64,000 nt of DNA from Pyrrhoderma lamaoense (Eukaryota; Basidiomycota; Agaricomycetes; Hymenochaetales; Hymenochaetaceae). The translations under genes were made by a program, and so were the position numbers. The notes below the pieces were generated by a model. The model made no database searches. It worked only from the letters and a program-made list of their open reading frames with translations, and was not told the DNA's origin. The stretch is from assembly GCA_002794735.1 (NCBI GenBank), contig NBAZ01000002.1, positions 2,046,001 through 2,110,000 on the forward strand, read 5' to 3'. The number at the start of each line of letters is the position of its first letter. The stretch's first letter is position 1. Below, piece after piece: positions 1-13,593 of the stretch.

Positions 1-147
1 GGGTGTGGAATGGGACCATCCCCAACAGCGTAAAGGCTTACTGTCGCTGTATAAACATTTGATGCCGGGAGCTGTGTGTATGGTCGCCAGCGAAGCTGGA
101 GGTGGGTGGGCCTTCCAGCTGGGCGGAGTAGTGTTTTGTTGGTGGTA
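1..147 (+). CDS. possible partial exon at the left window edge
   Basis: The frame starting at base 2 stays open for about 48 codons and runs straight into a good donor (GTAAGT) near 147. Its composition (VEWDHPQQRKG near the start, then a Gly/Trp-rich stretch) looks more protein-like than the surrounding frames. I recognise no domain, and no convincing continuation is visible downstream. This could be the end of a gene lying mostly outside the window, or a chance open frame. Confidence 0.2.
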
Positions 148-1191
148 AGTTTCTTGATCTGTCATTTGTACTTTATTCGATGGCTGACTTTATATACACG
201 CATATACCTTATGAGGGATCTGGCACGTTGAACTGGGTTAGTGACTACCATTATTTAACACAAGATGTCTTTACTAATGATCCATATTCTATGGTGGCGA
301 GTTCTAAATCGGAACTTCGCTCTAATAGTGGATGACTCTATCTGTGCTTCCTTGAACTCAAGTGATCGTGGTTCTGTACTGTAAGTTTGTTGATTAACGC
401 CTTCGTCTTTGCGGATGCTGATGTCAACTTGCATTTATATAGAGATTGGACTGGCTCTGTTTTTGGAGATTCTACGGCACGTCGTATTCTTGATTCGAGT
501 TCTGTACCTGGTCGGGGTAAGCATGAATATCCTAAATATAAATATTCCCCTCTAAATATTGGCCGCTGTCACGGCATTCCTTCATAGTGCACATGTGCAA
601 GGGCCGTTGGGGTCGTCTAGGTAATGGGTGTATGGAATCGACTGGGGGTGTTCCTCCTACTTTGTCATATGTAGTTGGGAGTTGTCACTGATACCGCCTC
701 CGGGCTCACTTTCCACTTGGGGAACTGGAAATAAGGATTTACTGTAAGCCCTGTCTAATCATGTGATACGATGTTGTCTGATGATTTTTTACTATCTTAG
801 GTACGGCTTTGTGAAGAATAGTATCTAAGATGCATAGTGATTGAACGCAAAGCGCATGTCCATAACATCATGTATTTGTATTCAATTGTACCTACAGATT
901 TACAGTATATGATTTCTCGATAACATAAGAGCAATAACACAACATTAAGCTACCTGCGCACGAATGTGAGTACTGATAGCTCTAAGCTCATGAATTTTTT
1001 AAGAATTTGTCGGCTCACCTATTCGGATGACTTTAACCATGCATATACACCCACACGTCAAAGAGTCCTTTTTTATCTGTTAAACATATTTTGAATTCCG
1101 TTCTCATCAACTTGAATGTAGTACGATGACTAACGACGAGCAGAGAAGACGGTTTTCCCGATTAGCTCACAGGCGCCAAACTTAGCACCAG
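148..1191. other. no supported gene
   Basis: AT-rich sequence with only short open frames. A 66-codon frame at 387-587 (+) has no recognisable motif and no splice context that links it to a longer protein. I see no RNA gene or repeat here. Confidence 0.4.
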
Positions 1192-1485
1192 CTATCTGCT
1201 TCGTAAAGGTACCGAAGATGTTAGGTTTGAAAAGAAGAACAGTGATGATCGAATTAGCCGGGATGTGGCTTCAGGAATGAAGATGTCATTATGAGAGTAA
1301 AATGAACTGGTCATAAGGGCAGCGAATACGTACATATTCCTCAACCAGTCAATGCCATCTGGAGTATTCTCGAGCCAAGGGGATTCGATTACTTCTAGCT
1401 TCTTTCCTGATTTATCATAGACACAAAAGGCAATAGAAACTTTCTCCCGTTGCTTAAAATGTAATTCGAGACTGATTTCTGCCAT
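1192..1485 (-). CDS. hypothetical small protein, weak support
   Basis: An open frame of 97 codons with fairly normal composition in its first half (a KVSIAFCVYDKSGKKLEVIE stretch alternating hydrophobic and charged residues, as in beta strands) and a poorer, Ser/Phe-rich end. The tail may be intron sequence read through. I do not recognise a family. It lies about 430 bases from the start of the acidic hypothetical gene at 1913 and is divergent from it. It may be one exon of a small gene or a chance frame. Confidence 0.22.
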   Translation of the reverse strand: MAEISLELHFKQREKVSIAFCVYDKSGKKLEVIESPWLENTPDGIDWLRNMYVFAALMTSSFYSHNDIFIPEATSRLIRSSLFFFSNLTSSVPLRSR

Positions 1486-1912
1486 AATTGTATAAGACTA
1501 TTGACGAGTAAGAATATGTTATCTGCGTTTACTCTTTATCTGTATGCAGCTACGTAGAGATAAAACGGGTTATCATTATATGCACGATACATCTAGGTTA
1601 AGCTAGCTACTTCACGCACGTTTCATAGTTTGTACAAGATTCCAAGGCTAAGGATTGGTGTACGTGCATCCTGGCGGTGGAGGAAACGATATTGGTCGCA
1701 TATAGAAGCACACTTGATGTGGCCCCCACGCAGTTGATAATGATATGATAGAAGTGAGGCAGTGGCTCCAGGACTAATGTAGTAAAATATTCCCATAACG
1801 GTAATTTATCTCGTTAGCGCGCCAAGCGTGTAAACTCCGACGGACCTACAAGATTTAAAGTGCTACAACAACGCGAATTACGTCTAAACGCTCCACTACA
1901 ACTACTGTCACC
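1486..1912 (+). promoter_or_regulatory. upstream region of the acidic hypothetical gene
   Basis: This 427-base gap precedes the start codon at 1913. The last 50 bases are rich in CAAC/CTAC (ACTACAACTACTGTCACC just before ATG), which is common in fungal 5' leaders. I see no definite TATA box or repeat. Confidence 0.35.
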
Positions 1913-3060
1913 ATGCCTCGCAAACCAAAGGTGAGCTTTGTTGCGGATCACAAAAGCGATGCTGCTAAGGGACTGTGTAGTCTGGAATACCGAGAGGCTA
2001 TGTCTTCTCGCCTCGCGGTGTTCTAATGAACAAGAAGTCTTTAACGCGTTATGAGAGGTTGGTCAAGAAAATCATGAAGGCTACAAAACGCGACAAAGAA
2101 GATATATACTTCTCCTCTGGTAAGCTAAGGAAGCTCCCTGTACGTTTGAGGTCTTTGAAAAAACATATTTCTGACCGTGTCGTCAGATTATTCCACTGAA
2201 CGCATGTTGGATATTTTGGACGAAACAATGGTAGCTATTCATACAATGGTCACTCAGAAGGACTATTTGAACGCGTGGTATGCTCTTTATGCCTTCTCAG
2301 AGGTCATGATGATGTCTACCGGGCTTTCGCGTAAGTTCTACGGACTTTTAACCCCCCTGGGCGACTGTTGCTTATCTGCGTTTATATTCATCGCACTCAT
2401 AAGTTTACGATGACGGAGAACGTATCACAGCAATGTTATGCGCTTTTGGGTCGCTTCTAATCGAAACGCTTCGCGGTTTGGATAGTTTTACACCCTCATT
2501 CCTCAATGAGAATAAGCTACCGGAGCTTGAACGGGCGCTCAAGAGGATGGGTGAATGGGCGAATGAATGGCATGATACTTACGACTTTGAATACCACAAG
2601 GTCTTGAATGGGTATGGTGCAAAACTCTATGGCGGTGTCACTCTTGACGAGCGCGATCGCAAGCGCGAGGCTCTTAGAACTGCGTATGAGCAGTTTTACA
2701 ATAACATGAAAGAGGAGGATAGAAATAAGAAGGGATACTTACCACCACGGCCTGGTGTCGATCCGGATGCTGAATTGAATGAGGAAGACGAAGACGAAGA
2801 TAAGGGTGAAGATTCCGATATCTGGTATGGAAAAGCAGATCCTTCGGATACTAATTATAATCACCCGAGCCTCCAACTCAGCTCAACATGGAAGGCATAT
2901 AAAGTGTAAGTTCGGGTTCTTGCTGATATCTAACTTTATAAAAACTTACCTGCAATCTAGTCATATTCGAACGAAAGAAGATAAGAAGCGCAGCAACCAA
3001 AGAGTATGGGTGACTGTCAGGCGTGGTGAAGAATTTTACCTCGATGATTTTGATGATTAA
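1913..3060 (+). CDS. acidic hypothetical protein, paralogue of the gene at 21.6-22.7 kb
   Basis: Five exons join without a frame break: 1913-1930, 1981-2119, 2187-2330, 2431-2905 and 2961-3060, giving 291 residues. The first exon encodes only MPRKPK. The middle is predicted helical (ERMLDILDETMVAIHTMVT, then a YALYAFSE segment). Next comes a conserved block around LPELERALKRMGEW and REALRTAYEQFYNNM, then an Asp/Glu-rich linker and a TWKAYKV end-block. The final exon is basic, then ends FYLDDFDD. A gene on the other strand at 21646-22692 shares all these blocks and has introns in the same places and phases, so this is a real family. I recognise no domain or catalytic motif; a nuclear or chaperone-like role would be a guess from the acidic tract alone. 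Confidence 0.75.
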
Positions 3061-3367
3061 AGCCACAATCTCAGCTCTTATTAAGTTCCCATATATAATA
3101 GAATTAGAGATATGTAAATAGTCTTATAAAGTACGTTCGTATAATAACCATTGCTATTTGGATAGATCTCACAGAGTTAGTTACATATGTTGTCTCATAT
3201 CACGCTGAAAGTGTAAGTCAGCATTGAGACCTTACGAGAGAATAATGGGTTTGTTACGTTAATCTCGATAACTATTTTATTGATAAGAATCAAAAAAAAT
3301 CAAAAAAATAAGAAAACCTAATACATGCGACAAAAGATTGATGATTTTCAAGATGATGTAAACCATA
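3061..3367. other. convergent 3' intergenic region
   Basis: About 300 AT-rich bases between the stop of the acidic gene (+) and the stop of the ABC transporter (-). It includes A-rich stretches around 3290-3315. It probably holds both 3' ends; no gene is seen. Confidence 0.5.
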
Positions 3368-6300
3368 TCACGCCACTCCAGCTAATTTTTTTAGTACCGC
3401 GAACTCATTTTTTCCAGCTGCTCTACATAAAGCATGGAATTTTGTTGAAGGGTCCGAAAGCAATTTTACCGGACTATCAAATTCAGCAATTGTACCTTGA
3501 TCAAGGAGCATGACCTAAAGTGAAGGTTTAATATCAATATCTCACATCGTCAACTTGTTATTGGATTTACCCTATCATAATCAATAACCGTCCGAAGACG
3601 ATGAGCGATCGTTAAAATCGTAGATTGAGCAAATTCACTAAAATCTTGGTCAGAATGCTTTCTAATACTTTCGATGTCAACAGCACGTACTGTCTTATAG
3701 TTTTTCCAATGAGTTCATCTGTGGCATAATCGACACTGTACCTAGATGAGCACTCGCTCTTTAGTAGAAGCGGTTCGGCTTACCTTGCTGTCGCTTCATC
3801 CATAACAAGCACCTTAGAACGCTTTAAGATCGCTCTCGCCATACAGAGCAGCTGCTTCTCGCTATGTCACCAGTAGTAAGTAGATGAAAGTCGAATTGTC
3901 ATGAAAAAAGTAACATACCCTGTGGAGAAATTTTCGCCTCCTTCAGAAACAGGAGAGTCCAAGTTCCGGAAAACATTTTCATTTTCCTCTTCCGGTTCGG
4001 CCTCAGAATCAATTGGAGGGATCAAATGCACACGGCGTAATGCTTCAAACTAAAAGTCTTACTTAGTACCTCCCCCAGAATACTTGAAGGAAACCTACTA
4101 TTTCTACATCTCCGTACTCGTCGAAGACATCCAATGTAGAGCGTAATGTTCCACTCAAGATAGTCGGATCCTCTGTAACATAATTTTAGATCCTGTAACT
4201 GAAAAGGAATTGTATGACTTACGAGGAATGATAGTCAATTTACTCCTCAGGTCCGTAAGACCAATTGCAGAGATGTCAATACCATCAACTACGATCCGAC
4301 CTTCCGTAGCCTCAACGAACCGGAAGAAGGAAAGAGCCAAAGTACTCTTTCCACTACCTAGCAAAGTACAGTGTCATTATAGTTTTTGCAGAGCGTAGTT
4401 GTATTTGTATGTACCTGTACGCCCAAGTATACCAACTTTCTCCCCTGGGTTTACTTTAAAGTTAAGGTTGTGAAGAACATCCGGTAATTCGGGCTAGAAA
4501 ATATTGTTACTAGATGTACTTGGTGGAGCGGGAGCTAACTTACAGCATATCGGATTACCAGGCCTTCGACTTCAATGGATCCTTAAGAGCATAATCTCAA
4601 TGAGTGATATAAATACAAGAGCGCTAATAGACTTACCTTGAGTGGGCCAGTCTGCAGGTGGCCTTGGCTCAATGAACTCAGGACCTTCTTTAGGAAGTTC
4701 AGAGTATTCTTTGACACGTTCAACTGCGACCTAGTAAAACATTTAGACACTGATATATATAATTGTTTACGTGTGTAAGCATGGCATACCATAGATTGTT
4801 CAAGACCAACAAATCGCCTAACCTAGATAAGGCATCAGTTGACCGAGCTAGTAGCAGTATACACATATATATTACCATGAAAAGAAGCTGTGTTGAGACT
4901 CATTAGTGATTACTTATGATGAAGGTCATATTAAGCTTACATCATTAGTCACGGTTGATGCAAATGCGAGAGTGAATCCAGCCAGACTAGCATCAATTCT
5001 AGGATTGATTAAGGCAACGACCCCGTGAGTCCAACAACTACACTACTTAAAAGGTTGAATCGTGTCGAAACCCATCGATTTACTGAGTAGTTGTTGTCAG
5101 TAACCAACAATTATCTCAGCAAAACCCACTAACCTCCCCACAGCCAGTAATATGGGTTGGAGTTCTATTCCAATCGTGAATGAGAACAAGCTTAAAAGTA
5201 AAAATTCTCATTCCTTACCGTATCCACGCATCTGAGCATCTCCCGCAAGAACTTAGAACTGGCACCAAAAGCACGGATGATCGGAACACCTGCTATTGTT
5301 TCTCCATATATAGAATAAAGGGGAGAGCGAGACACCGAATCTTGAATAACAAATGAGTACAGTGACGTTACAGCTAGAGATCACTCCTACCAAGTCTCCT
5401 CATATCACGGCTACATTGGCCATAGACCTTTGCAACTAAATGATATTTCACACGTTAGAAGAAATATTCAGAATACATCCTGCAACTTGACTAACCGTTG
5501 TAGTAAAGAGCACCAATGATAAGTGCAGCAAAGAAGAAGTAGGGCCTCCCACAACGGTGATCGTGATGAAAGTTGTACAGACAGAGGTAAAGTAGAACAC
5601 ACTACGACCAAAGTTATCAGACAATGAGCTGTCAATTCCTATCAACAAGAGTTTCAAGTGAGATTATTGCTTCCTGAATTAAGAATTTTTATAACCTTCA
5701 AAATCTTTTCCGAATCTGTTCAATAATCGACCACGAGAAACAGTATCATGGAACCTGATTTGAGCGAAAAGGACCGTCTCAAGAAGTTCTAGAATGGATT
5801 CAGAAAGTTAGAAGAGATAATTATGTGTCACTCATTAACCTTACTTTTATAGAGAACCGTGGAAGCATGGATTGAACCCAAATCTACATTCATTATCAAT
5901 TGGTAAGCATAATGATGGACAAGCTCCTTAACGTACATAGAATAAACCAACGGATAGTCGAGACGATGAGACCTATAAATTTCAGTGAGCATAGAGGAGC
6001 AGCGTCCATTCACATTACATACCGATAAACGTGATCTAGTCATAGGATTAGCAAGGCAATACGTCGATCTGACTATTTGATTCTACTTACCAGAGCATAT
6101 ATTGATATGTAATATAGAGGTCCCTTAACATCTTTTTTAGTCTCAGCAAGACCAGACCAGTAGCTATTGATCATGAGTTTGTTCCCTGCTTTCATTGTGA
6201 ATAGACGTACCTTATCCATCCGTTCTCAACAACTGGCTAGCTGCCGCCAACAAGATTGAAAGAATAAGAAGTATCCAGTAAAATTTACCCCCAACAGCGG

Positions 6301-9300
6301 AAAAGTAGGTTTTCCATATGTCTTTTCCGATACGACCCACTGCTCGTTTCTCTTCTTCAATAAGCTTACGAGGTGTCTTCTTCTCCGATACCTTTTTACT
6401 TGCTTCACTCGAAGCTGCTAGAGTTGATTCCGTCTCAGAGCTCGGTGAAGTATCTTCAATCTCGGAGGCGGCTTTAGATGGCAAGTCTTCTATAACTTTA
6501 TCCTCTTCTTTTGATTCATCTTTGGAAGTTACGGCTTCAACCTGTTCTGATTGTACAAGTCCTGCCATAGTACCCGATGAAACAAATTCCGTAGAATCAC
6601 CAACAAACGTCACTCGACCATTGTCAAGAGAAACGATGTAGCTTGCTCCGGGAGCACAGAGTTGAACATGATGTGAAACCTGGTTTTGATTAGTTACTTG
6701 ATTTTCGGATTCAATTTATTACGGATTCGTACTAGAATAACAGTTCTTCCTTCCATAAGTTCACCTTTAAGACATTCACTGTAAAGATGATGAGCAGTAT
6801 GAGCATCAACTAGGGTGATTTCAGTAAACATGATATCAGAGTGATTAGTTTAGTTTGATTATTACCGGCAGAAAGCACATCGTCAAGAAGCAAAATAGAA
6901 GCACGAGAGTAGATAGCTCGGGCAAGAGATACTAAACTTCCGATCAATAATTTTATCAGAATAATGAATTGATGAAGTGCACCTCTCGCCTTTTGTCCTC
7001 CAGAGAGATTGACCTTATTTCAATATATCAGCCGATGACATCACCAAAGCAAATTAGGTATTTACCCCACGTTCACCGATTTCCGAATCATCTCCGTCTT
7101 CAAGAATGGTCAGATCGTTCACAAGAGCACAGCCTCAAGAGTCTTTCGGTATCTGTCCGGAACGAAAGGCAGGTTGAAAATGATGTTTTCTAGATCATCA
7201 AAGGCTCGCTAAGTAATCAATGTAGTCGAAGTCTCTATCAGCTTCACCTTTGATCGTTGCATTCTGGAGCCATGCAGCCTATTGTATATTTATAAGGCCC
7301 TATCCTAGTAGATATATTATATTAGAGGCATACCTGGGGCACATAAGCACAAACGCCTTTTACAACCCATTCATTCGGAGAAGGAACAATGCCCTCAAAC
7401 GTTGCAATGATGTTTGGAGGGGAGCGTGAACAGCTGATTTGGCCAGCAAGTAGATCTGCCTCTCCGAGAAGTGCTTATAATGCAGATAACTAGATCAGTT
7501 TCTTGCCAAACTTAGAAATTGGAACCCTTACAAAGCAAAAGCAAAGTCTTTCCAGAACCCAATTTTCCACAGATGAGGGATAATTCACCAGCAGGGAAGT
7601 TCAAATTGAGGTCAATCAACGAGAACTTACGTCGAGGCGTCGAGGCGATGGAAGATGCGTTACTTGTTGAGCCTGAACGATCTTGAGGCCAGGTTACAGT
7701 GGCAGATTGAAAGATTATCGGCTGCTGTGCATCATCTAAGGACTAACTGGTTCTACTTCCGCTGTCTCAAGGTATTTCTCGATACGTCTCAGTGATACAA
7801 AGCTCTGAAGCATATTGATCAATGTTTCCGGAAGGGCGTTCAAGGCAAATTTCAGCTCAGAGAAGACTGTTGATATAGCTATTTAGCAGACGGAATAAAC
7901 ATGGCAATTCTGGGAACATACTCGCAATCTGTATCAAGGTATATGTCAGCATTGATTTATTCAGAGTTGATGTAAATAAGAGCTTACGGATGTAAAGGCG
8001 ATAGATGGCGATAGAGTTTGATGCCTTATGACGGTAAAGTGCCAGAATGATACTAATGTCACAAGTAAAGGGACGCATTCCTATATAGATTCATCAGATA
8101 GCGTAGCGCATCTTATGAGCTTCAGTCGTACCAAATACTATTGAAAAGCGTCTGAGAGAGTAATGATATTAGCTAAATCCATAATCCGAGTAGATTTCTA
8201 CTATACCTCAATGATATAGTTTAGTCGTTGGTACTTAAGCTCCTTCTCTCGAATCTTCATTACCCTAGCTTCAAAACTACGTTCCCATGCCATGAACTGT
8301 TAAATTATAAGAGCAAGATCTCATAGTATTGTCATCAAACATTCGGACCTTTAACATTCTTATCGCCCCAAGAACTTCATTCATGAGGGCGACTCGTTCG
8401 TCACGAGCTTTCATAAGGTTGTCTTGGGCGACAACCACGACCTTACTAGCGTAGTGGTTTAAAGGGAGGAAAAGACACGTAGCCGCAAGACCAATGAAGC
8501 AAGAGACACCTGATGTTAATTAATGATAATTGATATCGTCCCTGGTTATTGAAAACGCGATGGCACATATACGTACCAAGTAGTTTATAAAGGAAAATGG
8601 TCCCAATCAATATCTCTATTGGAGAATCTGTATTTCATCTGTTAGTAACTGACTTGTCGTAGTACAACAAGAGACTAGACATACCCAATAATGCAAATAG
8701 ATGCCACGCGAATTCACTGACACGATCGACATCTGTAGTCATTAAAGTCATGATTTGAGCTTTACTCGAGAATTCGCTTTCCTCAGCTTCTTTATCAGTA
8801 TCTTTTGAAGATGGTTCATCTTTTTTGTCAGTGTTAGAAGCTGCAGAAGATGCGACATCCTTCCGCACTAAGTCTTTGCGAAGAGAATAGTATTGAGCTG
8901 GATTTTTATCGATACCTGTAGAGTCGTTGTAGAAAGAGACCATAATTGACCAGTGACAAGGTGACAGATTGCGTTGAAGCCGAATAATCCAGCACAGTAT
9001 ACCCAACCCCAAGAAGGGTCCTTACGCTCTGGATCGGCTTCCAGGTAGTGAACGAACTGTCTCAGAAAGAGTGCCGGAGCGTAGAACAAGCAAGCTGAGA
9101 CTACAACTAAGGCAATCTGGATCAAGAATGTGGAAGAGTTGACCCGGATAATTTGATAAGCAAGTTGCCATCCAGAACCTTTTTTAGTTTGACGGAGTCG
9201 GTACCGAAGTAATGCCGCCTTCATTCTAGAGAATAAAGAAGTAGCTCGCATACTACCAGGGACGATAGGTAAATCACCTATCTCAAGACTTTCCGCTGTA

Positions 9301-10340
9301 TAACCAAGCATAACCACCTTGGTCGTGTACGAGAAAAGTACGATCTCCCACGGTGATGCTCCTACTATCCCACAAACATTGTCATCTGAAAAGGAAGTCG
9401 TACCGGAAATAACCTTCTGTGCATAGATTCGGTCTGAAGGAAATGAAGAGCGGGGCCTCGTCTCATACGAGCTGACAGCCAGAATGAAACAAACCATAAT
9501 CCGAGAGATGTGTACCATATGACAAGTTGAGGTGTTTCGAGAGTGAGAGATGAAGGTAGAATTGAGATTCCTATCAGAAAGACAAGGGCTGTTGTAGTAA
9601 GAGAAGCCAAATGAACGGTATACCGTCCATGCCAAAACGTCTCGTTATGTCCTATTGCCAGTACTGAAATTACTGATGTATAAATAGTGAATGCAGTATA
9701 GACAGTGCTTGATAGGATATCTCGGATGCTTTCATCTGCAATGATAACCCAGCCCAAGCCCACTGTTTGAAATATTGCTAGGAAGAGTAATGAAAACGAT
9801 AAGAACACCTTCCTGACCCGTATCTTCATCAACAAGTCAGCCTTTATCTCTCTATTTGAATTTTATTGCTAGGACTCACCTTTGCCCAAAACTCGTCTTC
9901 CCGGATAGGGTACCCATCTATAACATCTTCTGGTTTCGTGACGTCGAAGGGGTCGTCACCTTCAGAACCCCCATCAAGGCTTTCGTCTTCACGAGTTGGA
10001 AGTTTTAGTTTGCCTTCCTGAGAATGATTCTCGAAGAAGAAAACAGCGGCGCTGACCAAAGCACAACAACATAGGAAAATGCCAATTTCGAGCTCAAATC
10101 GAGGCATGTACGTGTACGCCTTGAACGAGAGAGTTGCACACGTAGGAGTGAGTTGGTTCTTGCCAGATAGAGCGGGCTTTTCTTCACTGACCTAACGTAT
10201 CGGAGCCGACGAGTATAGTCAGAGTCATGCTCCGTGACACCATATGGAAGAAGCTCTTATTCAATTGCAAATTTTAAACTCACTGTGGCAAGCCTAACCC
10301 TCAAACTTTTGATCCACTGGAAACGGAGGTCTCTTTTGAG
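3368..10340 (-). CDS. ABCC-type full ABC transporter (MRP/NFT1/YCF1-like)
   Basis: A multidrug-resistance-associated type exporter, by family a mover of conjugates or xenobiotics across the vacuolar or plasma membrane. Many short introns. Exons read from about 10340 downward encode: an N-terminal membrane region (10.1-9.3 kb) with a [18 protein letters not shown] linker; TMD1 (9.2-7.8 kb); NBD1 with Walker A GKLGSGKT (about 7550), signature NLSGGQKAR and Walker B ILLLDDV (about 6.9 kb); an acidic Ser/Glu linker (6.6-6.3 kb); TMD2 (6.2-4.7 kb); and NBD2 with GSGKST (about 4350), MDEATAS and ITIAHR. The stop is at 3368-3370. The true start is unresolved; an ATG at 10534 is one candidate. The frame breaks by one missing base near 9441-9443 and 7130-7132, and perhaps 6232, where a 25-base apparent intron follows. 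These are probably sequence errors, though a pseudogene is possible. Confidence 0.88.
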
Positions 10341-10534
10341 CTAAAATCCCAGTCCAGAAGGTCGAACTAATTCGCGGGATCAGCACAAAATGGTGGCGAC
10401 TCGGAGAATGTGAACACGGATGTAGAGATTCTTACCCCGAGAATGAATGACAAATCACTACCTCACCTTAGGCTCTGGCCGCCGGTCGGTAGTTTTCGCG
10501 GCCTTTCAATCTTGGCGTATAGCTGAACGGACAT

Positions 10535-12796
10535 GAAACATGCTTTTGCGCGTCGGTGTTTTGATCATTGATGTATTTTCAACTTTACGATTTCGGTACT
10601 CAAATTTATCAGAGTGCGTTCGGTAACATGATCTCACTTAAATTTTCAAGCAAACTTGAGAATATCCCACACTGTACCTATGAACTTGTAGAATCCTGTT
10701 GTACTGTTTATCTATAGCCGACTTGGTTCATCACACGGACTACCAGTATACTTTTACTTCTCAAAAAATCAATGAATAAGAGCTAACAGTTATATTCATT
10801 TTGATCTTATCTACATTATCAGCTGATGGATGTTATGTATGTCGCTATGACTATATTCTTAGAGATGATTCGCTTCTTCGCTACTTTGATTCTTAAAACA
10901 GACGAATATGATTTATAGATTTGATAAGTTACGTATAAATCAGTTTTTAAGTGTATGTGCATAACTTTCTAGCGAGATGTCATTTAAATCACTTAACTTA
11001 CATATTTGAGAGTGTGGGCAATTATCTCTCTTACACACTTCGTGCCAAAATATGACGTATAATAGCCGTTCCATACATATGAACAACCTGCCGTCATATT
11101 TCTTTTTGAATAGTGTTTTAACTCAAGGATGCAGAGCGCCGGAAACCTTGCAAAACAAGAAGAAATTGCTTCGGTCTTTGAATTTGGAATCAACGTCCTC
11201 TCGTACCTTTACATCTCCGTGGACGAACGGCCATCTCTCCTTCGCCTCGAAGTACACAGTTCTAAGGGTCCAGGAAGCGAATTGAGCTACAAGCTTTGTT
11301 CAGCGGATCCCTGAGATATTGTATTAAACATACCACGCATTTCAAATCGCTCAAGAGTCCGCCGAAGCGACATACCTTTCAGAAAGGGATAACTTATACC
11401 CTAAGGCTGAGAAAACTATACTCCCTGGAGTGCCATCCCCAGTGAGAGGCTTTTAGATAAAGGGAGTGAACGTTTCAAGAGCAAGCTATATAGATCTGCC
11501 ATACATAAGTACGTGCTCTTGATGTCGATAGAGTACTTGAGATAACGTATTATGCTTTTTGTTCTATCTCCTTTAAGTATACCTCTTCACTAATGAAGAG
11601 CCCAATAAACTATTCTCAACGAAGTCTTGCGCTGGTTACGCAAGTTTGCAAACAACAACATTCCAGGACACATGACCAATCATAATAAAGGACATTGATT
11701 ATGACTGCTGTCGCTGTAGTCACAGCTCAAGTTGTGCCAAAGATACACAGAGACTGCCGAGGATAGTACAATGAATGGTAGGAACGCAATTGAAGTGTTG
11801 TGCAAAAGCTTTCGCATAAAATACGATCATTACATGTCAGAAAGCTCTTCTTGTTGTGCGTGCTTGAGAATGTGAAACCTCCGAAGGCCAATTCCTCGAT
11901 GGAGCCCATCTTAAAGGGTTAAGTGCATACATCGAACCCCAATACTCCTTTTGGCCTTGATCAAGATTTAGTAACATTGTATCATCACTTTCAGCTATAA
12001 TGATCCCGAAGCAAGCTATTTCGTCGACGATGTTCCTCCGTTGTCATCTTGGATCGAGGTACAATTCCCTAGTCTAAAGCCTACAGTTCATCCCGAGATA
12101 GCATTCGCTAAGTTCCGTTGTATCTCTTCACGAGTTTAGTAATTATTAAGTATTGTCTTAATAGTGACTTTGCGGCTTCTCCAGATCCTACGTAGTCATC
12201 ATCAGTTCAAATCAACCCTCGACGCCAAAAATGATTTTCACAGTCGTGAACATGGATATTATACATTTCTTGGAGTTAGGCAATCTCTCTTTATTAGATG
12301 TATCGCAAAATTTGCCCTCGGCAGAAGAGTTTGCATTTGAATACTTCTTTGGGAGAATAGAGTAAAGTCTTCTACAAATGAGAGAAATTTTAGTACTAGG
12401 CTATATGTACTCCTATCAGTGCCCTATTTTCATGTTACTTGACGAGAAACCTTACCAAGACTATACTAATGGCACAGTCCTTCAGATGCACTCAGCTGAC
12501 TACTCTTTGAAAGTTTGAAAACCAAGGATCAAGCACTTAAACTAGTAATGATATTTATGACTGTTATCGAGAATTAATCAGAATAACGCTCCATTCGTCA
12601 GCATGGAAGATTTTCGTTCACCAACATCTATAACTGGTAGGATGATGTTATCAACACACCACAGTTCTTATGTATACTTTTCCTATCCTTGATTTCGTAT
12701 CTTGAAGGCTAGATATGTGCAGGTCAACTCAGTCAAGATATTAGTCAAGATTTATGCAGTTTCAGGGATTCTTTACTATTATATAAAAGTAGAGTT
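10535..12796. other. long region without a convincing gene
   Basis: About 2.3 kb of AT-rich DNA. Short open stretches occur on the + strand, for example 11129-11312 (VLSYLYISVDERPSLLRLEV) and 12250-12363 (MDIIHFLELGNLSLLDV), and a coding-like piece follows a possible acceptor at 11995 (YNDPEASYFVDDVPP). They are in different frames, with stops and no clear splice sites between them. They may be scraps of an unrecognised or decayed gene. Confidence 0.35.
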
Positions 12797-13026
12797 TTGT
12801 GCGTAATGGTTCAGGTAGAATTTCATCAGAATATCATTGGGAGAGTATTGGAAAACGAGAAAGAGGCCGACTATTGCATACGTGTAAGTACAATTTCAGT
12901 TTTCTCTATATGTAATCGGGAATGTGTAAATAACATAATAATTCACAATAAGATTTACGGTCACCAGGCGGAATCAAGGATGAGAAATTGCGAATGCGTA
13001 AATTGGAGCTTTCTTTATGATAGTAT

Positions 13027-13593
13027 ATGCTTTTTTCATTGATTTATTCTCTTGTAGTGGAGACCTTTGGTTGGATAATAGCTATGCCGTTCTTGCTCTT
13101 CTGCGGTAAGATAATTCAAGTGTTAGCCTCAAAGACATGGTCTTACTTATCATCTATCCACCCTTCTAGTGCAAAAAAAAAGCGATTGCAGTGGTCATAT
13201 ACGTCAATTACAGTAATTTGCCTGAAGAAATGGCAAAAGCTTCAAGAGCCAAAATATCTGAAGAAAATATGTGGGAAGGATTACAAAGTAAATTTATCTG
13301 ATATGAGCAACAGTATGATAAGTAGAACCTACCGTACTAGCAGTCTCCTTTATTGTTGTAGGTGTAAAGTTCTAGTTCCTCAGAAACTCTCTCTGTACCC
13401 AGTTTTGAGAGGCCGTGAAGATCTTCGGTTAGTATTCGAGAATTGCGGGTCAGCTTTGAGAAATATCAAGTCCTATTCAATATTGAGATTTCTAATAAAA
13501 CTAGTATTACGTCAGCTGACAAATCAGCCGACATCATTCTTTAGCCTTGAGAGTTGTAAATCACGTTTTGTGCTGACTTCACACCTATTATAG
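13027..13593 (+). CDS. hypothetical open frame, 188 codons
   Basis: A single open frame beginning with a hydrophobic stretch that could be a signal anchor (roughly residues 3-30), then a basic Ser/Tyr/Lys-rich body. No family is recognised. In parts the alternative frames look equally protein-like: from about 13150 the second frame reads YVNYSNLPEEMAKASRAKIS. The long frame may therefore not be the real one, or several exons in different frames may be involved. It lies 310 bases upstream of WW/TM copy A on the same strand, with no sign that the two are one gene. Confidence 0.25.
   Translation: MLFSLIYSLVVETFGWIIAMPFLLFCGKIIQVLASKTWSYLSSIHPSSAKKKRLQWSYTSITVICLKKWQKLQEPKYLKKICGKDYKVNLSDMSNSMISRTYRTSSLLYCCRCKVLVPQKLSLYPVLRGREDLRLVFENCGSALRNIKSYSILRFLIKLVLRQLTNQPTSFFSLESCKSRFVLTSHLL

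Noticed and set aside
6318..6641. A 107-codon open frame on the + strand
   Set aside because: It lies opposite the acidic Ser/Glu linker of the ABCC gene and is its mirror image; the low-complexity sense strand keeps the antisense open.
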